NCBI GenBank assembly: GCA_947561585.1
Contig: CANNZV010000437.1
Span: 248,001 to 312,000 of the forward strand
Reading direction: 5' to 3'
Length of the DNA: 64,000 nucleotides
Origin: Caprella mutica
Lineage: Eukaryota > Arthropoda > Malacostraca > Amphipoda > Caprellidae
This document shows positions 11,801 to 23,800 of this stretch, piece after piece; position 1 is the first letter of the stretch, and every line of letters starts with the position of its first letter. A model generated the notes under the pieces. The model had not been told where the DNA came from, did no database searches, and was given only the letters and a program-made list of their open reading frames with translations. The translations under genes were made by a program, and so were the position numbers.

Positions 11801-14800
11801 TTTATGTGTGTTCCGAGTATTTTGTTAATGAGGTTTTATGGAACTGTTTCGAAGGTTTTACTTATAACTTCGGCAGCTACAATTATCCCATAGATAAGTT
11901 TGAGCACAGCAGTGTTGGTTTATGAAATGTGTGTGTAGAGAGTAAACCCATATAGTGAGGTGTAGAAAAGATGTGCGGGGTGATATGTTATTTAAAACCA
12001 GCTTGTCGAGTAGCTATTTCGAAAGGGGTAGAGTTGTCTAGATTGGTGTGCATTCCTTACCACTATTTGGGTAGTGAATAGAGGCAGTTTCAAGTGGATT
12101 TCTCCACAAATGGTGGTTGTAAACTGTAAAGACCAGTGCAGTTGGGTTTTTCTACAATTGATGATGAGTTGAATATCATCGGAGGAAGGACAATACTGCA
12201 AAATGCGAGAATATCCTCCACACAGGTCTTCCTAGAGCGATAACAGTTAATTGGGAGCACATTTCAGGACACAACAGACTCTTATTTGCGGGTGGTTGTT
12301 AACAATCACGCCTCTGTCTTGTTAAGAGATGCTTTCTCTATTCCGAAACTGCATATATTTTGAGAGTTCTCCATCTTGCAGGTACGAGGTTGAGCTCATA
12401 CTCAAGAGTGTTAAATACTAAACAATTTTATTCACTCACCTTCTCCGCTACGAGGATCATTTCTTGGGACATTTCACATAATTTGGGAGGAGCTTCATCG
12501 GAGTAAATGAAGAATAACATTCCCTTGATAACTTCAGCACTAAAGTCTTCTATTTCCACTTTGTTTGTTTTAGTCTCCTTCATGAATTGATTGAACATCG
12601 CTCCAAATACTGGAGATTGAGCTGAGGAATAGAGTTCTTTGGTGATAAATACAGTAAATAAAGTAGATAGTAATTACATTGTCCCTCTAATTGCCGAATA
12701 TAATTGATACAGCCTACAGGATGTCTCAGAAAAAAAGGTAACTGGATAAGTAGCAGCTAGTGATTCTTGCCCCCTTTTGGTTGGAGGATCTAGTTATGTC
12801 CACGGCTTCTATGGACGACCAAGCAAGCGAAATTTTGTTCACAAGTGGTTTGCCTACTACTCTGATTTATAATACATGAATAAAAATGCATATTAGTTCG
12901 GTTGCCTATTATCTGAGATACCCTTGTAGGTCTAGGCTGCATATAATTTTTTTTCATCAAATTATTCAAATATGATGCATTTTAAAATTAGAATCGTAAG
13001 AAATTTTCTATAGGACAATATATTCCTCACCTGCTAAAATCATTTTGTGAGCAGGAAATTCAATTCCATCAGCTAGTAGGACTACATCACTGAATGCTGC
13101 ACTTGATAACAATTGGCAAAGATTAACCCCCAAATTTTTTGGGGGCACTTTCACAACATCCATATGAGCATCGGTGTTGTAAGGGTTAGTGCAAACCTGC
13201 AACTGAAGAATTCATATATTAAATGATAAAGGGAATTACTCAGACTGAGTATCTCATCAACAAGAATCATTTATTAATTGTATTAATGAAGATTTAACTT
13301 ACTTCTGCAACTATGGTAATTACATTATTTTTGTGTTGTGATGCATCAACTGATATACAATTAACACCGTCTTTAGTATCAAAAGGACGTTGTGCTATAA
13401 AAGAAAAATCAATGATTATATTCATAAAAGTATTTTACATTCTACCACTTCACTAAAGCACGATGACAATTAAACACGGGAGAAATGTAAACGTCTAAAA
13501 CTTCCACTATTTCATTATCACACTAAAAACCAATATATCATTCTAAAGCTGAAAAATTGAAGTTTTGTAAGTACGTTTCAGTTTTGAAAATAGAGCTCTT
13601 AAGATCAGAGAATTTCCGCTTCTCTTTTTGGCTTCAGATCTTGCAGTGAAATGTGGTTGTTGCGGTATACTCTGTTCTATAATTCAAAATACCCCAGAGG
13701 TAAAATATGGAGGTGTAAGAACTGGAAAATGTGCGGGTCTTGAAATCAATCGTTTAGGAGATTCTCTGCCTAAGAACAAAAAGAGACTATGAAGGCAAAT
13801 CAGTGACAGTCAATTCGGGGGGCTACTCCCCCCAAAATTAGGAGAAATAATTTTAAGAATCATTGGATGCACCACACAAACTTATTATTAATGGGAGGAT
13901 CCCCGTTCGCCCTTGAGCACTCAGGCAGCAGATGGGCCAATCTGTAATAAATTCCTAATGAACCGACTGATCTAGAGGCTAGCAAGGAAGGTAGAAAGAT
14001 ACGAGAAGCTGAGAGTTTTGGTCATCCCATGGAGGTCTGTTAGAAATCCATCAGATTAGAGTCCCCAGTCCTGTGATAAGAAGGGCATACTTCAACAATG
14101 TGAGTTCTTGTCTCTTGACCAAGACACATCGTCGACAAGAACCATCGTTCCATTTTCCAGTAGTACTGTAATGGGATCCAATGTTTCCGTGCCTTGTTGG
14201 AATTTTTAGGGTTAGAAAAAGCTTTATTCGGGTAAATGACAGAAATTTTTTGACAACTTCTCATGTGAAGAGGCCGCTGAAAGAACTCTTTGGTCTGTCT
14301 ACAAGAAGATAGGTTGGCCTATCTTCTTCTGGAGCTATCCGCAATTCACCGGTAAGCTGAGAGTTTACATGCACTATATCACACTGGCAGAAAGGGTTCT
14401 GGACCCTCACATAATATCTCAGCTGCTACCTTCGCTAGGAAATCGGCAGTTTCATAGTCAATGGTACCAACGTGGCCTTAATCCACTGAAGGGTGGTGAC
14501 ATCAGTCAGGTGCCTCAGAGAGTTCTTCAAGGCTGTTACACATCGGTTTACCGTGTGGCACTAGGTCTTCAGACTAACCACAGCTTTGATTGCCGCTTGG
14601 CTATCTAAACACCTGTATGATAACTCTCTCCATATCAGGTTCTCTGGAGATGATGTTGGTCAGTCTCGCTGCTGCCAGAGTTATCGCCAATATCTGTGCC
14701 TGGAAAACGGAAGAGTGATACCCAAGATATTCAACTAGGTCATCTTCCTTTCCACCAGGGAAGTGGACTGCTGCGCTCGTTCTGCCAGATTCAAGCTTAG

Positions 14801-17800
14801 AGCCATCTGTAAATCAGACCACAGTCAAATCTTGCACTTTGTGGCCGGATACCACAGTACTCATCTTAAATCTCATTGTTAGATATGCACAAATTAGTTG
14901 TTTAATTTTATGACTTAAAGGTCCTCTCCAGACTCCGGGAAAAAAATGAGTTTATTACATAATATTATAGAACTAAGGTCTACGATCATTATTCTGCAAA
15001 CCGCATACAATTTGGTTCAGTATATATTTTATAATTTGTTTTTAAAGTTTTTTAATACTTTGTGAGCAACAATTGAGCGAATCACTAATCTGATGCTCAA
15101 GAAGAAGATTGTACACTCTTTGTTTTGATTACAAATTTGAATTTTATAAACAAACCATGCGTTTTCGGTCTTTATTTTAGATATTGATTGTTTCCTAAAG
15201 TATATAAACGTTTCTATAATAAGTTTATCCAATTTTAAACCTTTACACGAATATTAAAGGTCCTCTCCAGGCTCCGGGAAAAAAATGAGTTTATAACATA
15301 ATATTATAGAACTAAGGTCTACGATCATTAGTCTGCAAACTGCATACAATTCGGTTCAGTATATATTTTATAATTTGTTTTTAATGTTTTTTAATACTCT
15401 GTGAGCAACAATTGAGCGAATCACCAATCTGATGCTCAAGAAGTTTGTTTTGATTACAAATTTGAATTTTATTAACAAACCATGCATTTTCGGCCATTAT
15501 TTTAGATATTAATTGTTTCTTAAAGTATATAAAAGTTTCTATTATAAGTTCATTCAATTGTATACATTTACACGAATATTAAATGGATTTATTATACCTA
15601 ATACCTGGTTGACAATCGAAACAAATGGTGTACATTCTTTTTCTTCGGGCTGAAAATTTCTTAAATTAGTAAGTCGGAAGTAAAATAGGTTTTGTAGAGT
15701 TTTGATCATAAAAATCTTAGAGGCATATAAAATTAAAAATATGCTACCAAATTCGATGCGGTTTGCAGCAAAATGATAAGAAACATTAGCCTAGTTGAAT
15801 AAGGCAATAAAAATATTTGCTTGGAGGGGACCTTTAAGTAGATTGAATTTCTACAGGGTGACAATCAAATATGGGAGAAAAGTAACCGTCTGTAACGTCA
15901 ACAATTTTATTGTCAAAATAAAAGCAACTTAAATCTCCTAAGCAGCCGAGGGCTGTTTAGGTCTCCTTGGAAGGCTAACACAGGTAGGTCTCCGGAGTCC
16001 ATGTCACACCAATTCACATGGCTCTGATGATGTAAATACCCCTAAATAAATCCATCTGCTTTTACCGATAGGCATCTGACGCAGTTCTCCCTTTGAGAAA
16101 AGTGGTCGGAGGTGGCAGACCGAGGAGCATCTCTAAGGGTACGTTCACACTACAAGCGGAGTGGAGACCAATTTATATATTGTTTATTTGCAGCGCCACT
16201 CCGCTCACAGTGTGAACAACCAAGCGTCTCTGTATACGAAAACCAAACAACATTAATGGTGCTCAGTGCCCCTCCACTCGCGCCGCTCCGCTTGTAGTGT
16301 GAACGTACCCTAATGCGGCTGAAGGCGTTCCAGGATATGCCAACGAAACGGCAATACAAGCCTTCTGCTGCAATGTAGACAGCTTCAGGTCGCATGTCCG
16401 AGTCTCCATCCCCGCTGCCCAAGCCGTAACAGCGTAGATGATAAAAGTTCGAATCATGGTGGTGAAAAGTCAACATCATGACCTTCGGTGAAAGCCCCTT
16501 GCACACTGCAAGGCAATCAATGGCTGTTCTTAGGCAGGAATTTTCTACCCGATATATTTCAAGACTGACTCACACGTTTTCTAGTTCTTACACCTCCAGA
16601 CTTTTCCTCTAGTGGTGTTTAAAGAACAGAGTTTATCACAACAGCCACAAACTTCACTGCGGGATCTGTAGACAAAAATAATGGCAGAAATTCGAGAGAT
16701 ACTCTACCCGCTGTAAAAGAAAATGCAAGAATGTTTGGAGTCCGGGGGATACCATCTTATAAGCTCTATTTTCAAAACTGAAGCGTACTTATAAAACTTA
16801 AACTTTTCAGCTTTAGAATGATGCTTGCTTTTATTTTGACAATAAAATTGTTGACATTACTTTTGTCCCATATTTAATTGTCACCCTGTAGAAATTCAAT
16901 TTATTTAGTCATAAAATTAAACAACTAATTTGAGCATATCTAAACTTTAGTTTGCATTGACACACAGAAGTTCTTAGAGCATTAAACACTTAAAGGTCCT
17001 CTCCAGGCTCCGAGAAAATAAATGATCATTATTCATTATTATTCCGCAAACCACATACAATTCGGTTCAGTTTTTATTCTATTATTTTATTTTAAAGTTT
17101 TTTAATACTACGTGAACAACAATTGAGCCAATCACTAACCTGAAACTGAGAAAAAAGATTGTACACTCTTTGTTTAGATTGCAAATTTAGATTTTTGAAC
17201 AAACCATGCGTTTTTGGCCTTCGTTTAGATATTAATTCTTTCCTTAAGTATATAAACGTTTCTATAAAAAGTTTATCCGATTTTATACCTTTATACGAAT
17301 ATCAAATAGATTTATTAAACCTAATATCTAGTTGACAATCAAAACAAATGGTGTACATTCTTCTTCTGACTGAAAATTAGAAAGTCAAAAGTAAAAAAGG
17401 TAGGTACTGTAGAGTTTTGATTATAGAAATCTTTAAAAGCTTATAAAATTAACAATAGCTATGTTATCAAATTTGATGGGGTTTGCAGTAAAATGATAAG
17501 AAACGTTAAAGGTCCTCTCCAGGCTCCGGGAAAAAAATGAGTTTATTACATAATATTATAGAACTAAGGTCTACGATCATTATTCCGCAAACCGCATACA
17601 ACTTGGTTCAGTATGTATTTTATTATTTGCTTTTAAAGTTTTTTAATACTCTGTGAGCAACAATCGAGCGAATCTCCAACCTGATGCTGAGAAAGAAGAT
17701 TGTACACCACAGTACATAGAATAGTATAGTACCCCAGTTACATGTATTATTCAAATTTATTCTCGGTAGGCTGTGACGTCATGTATGTAAACAAGAGGTC

Positions 17801-20800
17801 ACGTCATAGTAAACAGAATTGCTGTGGGTCACGTGGAATAGAGAATTAAGATGGCGGCCAACGCGACCGATCTGACTAATGATCTACTTATCTTGAATAA
17901 ATCATCTTCTTCAAGACTAAAAATTTGTTACTATTTTGGGTGTAAAAAGACCAGTAGCAATTTCATCAACAGTCATTTTTTAATTTTCGTCTGTATGACT
18001 ATAAAGATTGGATAATAGCATGCGGTAATGTGGAATTAAAAAAAATATCACCGAAAACGTTATTTAACAAAAGTTGGGTGTGTTGCAGCCATCTTTTGTG
18101 ATTGTACTGTACGTACAAACGTACGCACCATTGTTGACATGTGACGTCACATCCTACCGGGACACGCGTAATATCCCCCCTATAGCTCTGGGATACTATA
18201 TATTCTCTGTACTGTGTTGTACACTCTTTGTTATGATTGTAAATTTAGATTTTTAAACAAACAAAGCGTTTTTGGCTCTCCATTAAGATATCAATTGTTT
18301 CTAAAAGTATATAAACGTTTATATAATAAGTTTATCCAAATTTAAACCTTTAAACGAATAATGAATAGATTTAATAAACCAAATACCTAGTTGACAATCA
18401 AAACAAATGGTGTACATTCTTCTTCTTTAGACTGAAACTTAGAAAGTCGGAAGTAAAGTAGGTTTTGAAGAGTTTGGATTATAAAAATCTTTAAAAGCAT
18501 ATAAAGTTAGAAATATGCTATCAAATTTTATGGGGTTTGCAGTAAAATAATAAGAAACATTAGCCTCGTTGATTTAGGCAATAATAAAATTTGCTTGGAG
18601 GGGACCTTTAACCTCGTTGATTTGAGCAATAAAAAAATTTGCTTGGAAAACCTTTAAGGTTTTCAAAACTAAATGTGTTGATATGCAGGTGTGGTCTATA
18701 AATTTGGCAAAGCCTAATATAGGTATAGATATTTTCGTTATCTAGCTTCTAATTGTTAGCAATTAACTTTTGGTCACATTTATAAAGTATGTGCTGATAC
18801 AGCAATTAGTGTTATTCATAATTTGAATATCTTCCGTCCAAAACCATTGGCAAAGTTGTTTGGGATTTAATGCTCTAAAACTATTGGTCTGGAAAACGCC
18901 AACATTGTTGTTCTCTGAACGCACAGAGTTCATCCCTTTGATCGCAACTAGTCTGAGATTTCGCTAGTGCGCGGAGTGATTTTTAATATTTATGTATCTA
19001 TTCAATCGCGTTCTATTTTTGGCTATGAGGTATTTATGTCTATGTGCTATATTTGGCTATGAGCTATTTTTTGCTATGTCCTATCTTTTACTATGTCTTA
19101 TCAACTTATCGTTCGTTATGTGTTCTTTTGTTATGAGTAAGGCTCGGACATTGGGGCATTTATAAGTTAAATGCCACTAGCGCTCATAATGCTCCAAACG
19201 CTATAAACGCCCCAAAATGCTCCATATGTACTCTGGTTGACTTCTATTGCGCACCAAGATTGAGTAATGTCAAATAACTGTATCATTCTTACCGAGTGGA
19301 CAACTGCACTTTTAAGTGTATTTAATGGTTCATAGAGCTTAAACGTGAATGATCGAACTAATTTCACATAGTTATCTACCAGTGATTGCTGAGACTGTTT
19401 ATTTAGGTAACATTAATAATTCATACATTTCTTTCCCCATTCTTCATATAACCAATAATTAGTTCGTATAAATATACTTAAACTAAAAATAGATTAAAAT
19501 ACGAATTTGATATTGATAGAGAGATAGCTTCAGTGAAATACCAGGGTATGTGTTTTTGTCCTATTGCCTAGGTACAGTCAAAGAAATTGTATCCGTATTT
19601 ATTTTTTGATAGTTAACAAATTTCAAATGTTGAAGAGAAATCATATTACAGGTAGAGCTCGTAAAGCTCGGGCAAAAAAAATCCGTTCCATAAGGGCCAT
19701 GTAGCTCTTACAATGACATCTTTAAATTATATGGATTAACAAATATATTCTATGTCTACCATCAATCTAGTCATGCATTGATTAATTAGATTATATTCAC
19801 TTAATGAGTTAATGTATTGTTGTTCCGTTTTTTTAATGATTTAATTTTGTTACCCTTTTCTTATACATTTTCTTTGATTAGAAAAGTTCTATAAAAATTA
19901 AAAAGAGGTGTAACTATTCTAATAGTAACCCTAGATTTTCACGTAATTCATATCTATTTAGTTACAAATATCTTTGTTTTATTTTACATACCTTATTTTT
20001 TCGTACATTTGTTTGAGTAAGTAAATACAGGGTTGAATATTTTGCAAGCCGTAGTGAAGAAAAAGACTGAAATATTTCCCGAATTGACTCCCTAAGATGT
20101 TTCCCGCTATGCTAGTGCTCTATTACTTCCACAGAAGTAGAGATTATTCTTATTATTGAAATATGTGGTCTCAGATAGACGATGAAGGGTCAAATTTTTT
20201 TTAAAGAAGTAATGGTTTTATCTTGTTAATATGGGTTAACTTTCACATTCTTACAAAACTTCAACAACATGTGATGCTAGAATTTTCTGTAACATTATAG
20301 ACTCGATATAGATTCCAATTATTATATGTACTGCATACGTTCGTTTTGGTTTCAACATTTGTTGTTCTTTTTCTTATGTTTTTTCAAGTATTGCACAATA
20401 CTTTTGAGCCTTACATATTTACATAATGATTTTTCAAAATGAATTATTTATCGATAAAAATAAAAGATAATTCTTGTGTATATTTCATCCAAAAATTCTT
20501 CAAAGAACAAAACCTCGTTAAAATTCTTACTTTGATAAGTAACACGCTTTTTCTTTCGGTGCATGAAACGCTCAAAAAACTGCCTCAAATGCACCAATAA
20601 CTGTTCCCAAATGCACTGATAACTGCCTCAAATGCACTGATAAGTGCCCCAAAATGCCCCGATAAGTGCTCCAAATGCTCTTTTCTATCGCTCCTACTGC
20701 ACATTTATAGCGCTACAAGTGCTCGTTTTGACCGCTACTACTGCTCTTTTTTAAGTGCCCCAATGTCCTAGCTCTAGTTATGAGCTATCTTTGGCTATGT

Positions 20801-23800
20801 GCTATCTTTGGCTAATGGCTATGTGCTATTTTTATTTATTGCAATCTCTTTCTTTACGCACTATCTGGCTATGTGCTATCTTTCGTTATGTGGTATCCTT
20901 TCAATTTCCATGTAACAAATCTCCTTATATTCCAGAACTAAAATCAATTGGCAACGTGTACAACAGGTACGTAGCTAATCAAACTATTGTACAAACCTTA
21001 ATTTAAATCCTTCCATCTAGAGTCTAGACTAAAGCCAAACCTACTGAAGGTCCAATGCTATATATGTTACTAGTTTTCCCTATATATGCATTATATATTG
21101 ATTTTATTCCCATGTTAAAATTTATCGTGTATCATTATTCAGAATACAAAATACACAAATCCAGTCTATCGACGCTGCGTTTCATCCTCAACGTACCAGG
21201 ACAAAGTATGGTAACCTTTTTAAAAAGTAAGATAATTAATAATAAAATTTTCAGCGAAAGAGTAATTCTATAAATCTAATGTTCATCTTTGCTTTATAAT
21301 TGATTGAACACGCTTTTGTTAAAGAATTATTAGCACATCTTCAGAACAAGACACAGTTGAGATTTGGCTCAAATTTTCTAGGTTCTTACAGAATAAATAA
21401 TTAAGACTCAACATCGCACAGTATAAGAGTTTTATTAAATAGGGATGAACCGATTTAATATTTTCCAACAGTTAAAATGAAAGCAATAACAGACGTTATA
21501 AGTAATTATTTGATAAAAATACGAAATTGAATTAGCATCTGTATTTCTTTACTATTATTTGCCGATGCGATACCTAAACGAGATATAATGAGTACCGATA
21601 CCCTATCGGTATTGACCTATATAGTACTGTCAATATTTTAAATCTAAATTAAATTGTGATTATGTGAACTACAATTATACCTACCACTGTTTTTATCATA
21701 CAGACAAGTTCAATAGGTACACAGAGATACTCAGCTCCTCTTGCTATTGTGGGAAAAGGGATACAAAGCAATGATATAAACTTGGAAATGTCAGTTAGGA
21801 TAAACTGCGTTTTGAGCATAGCTACATAGTCAATGTGTTCAACAATAAAATTATATCGGTTAAAACAATGAAATGCTGATGATTATTGATGATTATAGAA
21901 TGTTGTCATCTCATATTTAAAAATTTATATTAACCCTAGTAACCCAGGGACTGGTCCAGGCGCACCAGTCCTCATGACAAAATAAAAATAATTTATTTAT
22001 AAACCGATTTGGAAGCTGTCTTTTCATGACTTTTACTTTTCAGCATAGTTACAAACTATTAAACAAAAAAGAAGATGATAAATGTCAACATACTGATTAT
22101 GAACATTTATTCAAGAAAAAACGGAAAACACTTTTTAAGTATATTTTTCAAATTATTAGAGGTACGAGTTTCTTTCGTGAATTTTCTTCATTTTTGTATC
22201 TTTCTCCATCCACAGTTAAATTTTCATTAAGTTTCACTCATTTTTGTAAATGTTATAAGGATTTTATTGATGGGTGGTGAAAATGGCTTTTACGCAGATA
22301 GTTAGAAAACCTAAGAAATATTTGTTTCTTATCTTTGCTTATTAATTTTATTTTGAATATATAATTATTCTTTGGCGTTTGCCAATGGATGTGTAAATAT
22401 CAAATGAAAGTTATTAAGAAGAAAAAATATATGAAAGTCAATTTGTAAGAATTTAATAACAGTTTTAAACTTTTAGTGAGGAATGACGCACACGGACCAG
22501 TCCCTAGGTTACTGATCAAAATTTTAAAGGCTAAGTTACTAGGGTTAAACAAAAATAAATCATAAAAAAAAAAAAATGTTTTACCTGGTTTATTACTCTG
22601 CAACTCATAAGCAAACAGAGTGAAAGAGCTGAAGTCTGTCTGAGGATTTGGGTAAGGTTTACGCAATCTCAAAGAAATCGCTAATTTTGGAGAATCTCTA
22701 GAATTTTTGGAAAATGTACAAGACATATACCTAGTGAAAAAAGTGATATATTAGAGTCATAAATAGGTCAATTCCTATTACCATTTTTATGTAACAGTCC
22801 CCTCCACTAAAAATTTTTATATCTCTATTCATTAGAACTAAGGATACTTGAAACCCTTTTCAAATTTGGTTCTATATATTTATTATGGAGAACGGACTAT
22901 TCCTCGCCTGGACTATTCCCTGCCTAATTTTCTTCTTAATTTGAAACTCTGGAAGATAATTTATTATTTATATTTTTCAATTAGTTTTTGAAAAATTTAT
23001 TTCGACTAACAAACGTATTGTTGTGAAATTGAAAATCAAAGTCTGCCGTCGCAACTAACCAAGCTTTTTTTAAACATTGTTTCATGGAAATTGGTAACTT
23101 ACCAACTCATTGAACCGAACACATTTTGCAATTACTCTTTTGATAATTAGTTTTTATTGGAGATTTTTAGAGAAAATGTTCGACTTTATATCTAAAATTG
23201 TCAAATCTGACTGACTACTTGAAAAGTATTGATTTAAGGATTTATAAACTCTAACTTATTTGTTTTTTATAATAATGGTTAATCCATTGTAAGTTTTTCA
23301 AGGTATAAATATTAAATATGCATAATAGAAAAAAAAAACACTATAAAAATAGGCCAATTTGAGTGTAATAAATATATAGTAGGGTTTTAAATTCTGTAAT
23401 ATATAAATTGACAAATTAATAAATTACAATTAAATTGATTAGTGTGCTGGAAAAGTATATATTTAAAGTTCGAGAAGTAAATAGATCACCATTTGTTATG
23501 ATAGCTGGCAAAGAAAATAATAAATTCACGATATGTATAACTTTAGAGCTGGAATAAACTGAATTAATCGTAGCTGCATAGACTAAATTGCGACATTTGG
23601 CAATCCCTTAGAATTTATTATATGCAAATATACGAAGATACAATCTTAAAATAAAAAAGACCAATATGAACACATACGGGAATCAAAGCTAAAAATAAGA
23701 CTGTATTACTGTGCAAGTCTGTTCATAAAATTTGTCTTCTATTGATGAATGGTATGTTTTATCGAAATTATAATTTAATAACCCAAAATATTATTTTATT

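Larger units (their letters stand above)
15854..16888. mobile_element. Tc1/mariner-type inverted-repeat element with LINE fragment inside
   Basis: Flanked by TA. Ends are CAGGGTGACAATCAAATATG and its complement (CATATTTAATTGTCACCCTG), with inverted similarity over about 80 bp. It contains a Harbinger-like MITE (16137-16310) and a LINE fragment (16320-16457). A related end lies at 13459-13640. Confidence 0.8.
16994..18653 (+). mobile_element. TTAA MITE T1, outer copy of a nest
   Basis: TTAA at 16990-16993 and 18654-18657. The element is split at 17505 by a second T1 copy inserted in its own TTAA (17506-17509 / 18608-18611). The remainder (CCTCGTTGATTTGAGCAAT...) resumes at 18612. Confidence 0.85.

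Noticed and set aside
16150..16506. 118-codon minus-strand frame
   Set aside because: It runs through a Harbinger-like MITE and the wrong frame of a LINE RT remnant.
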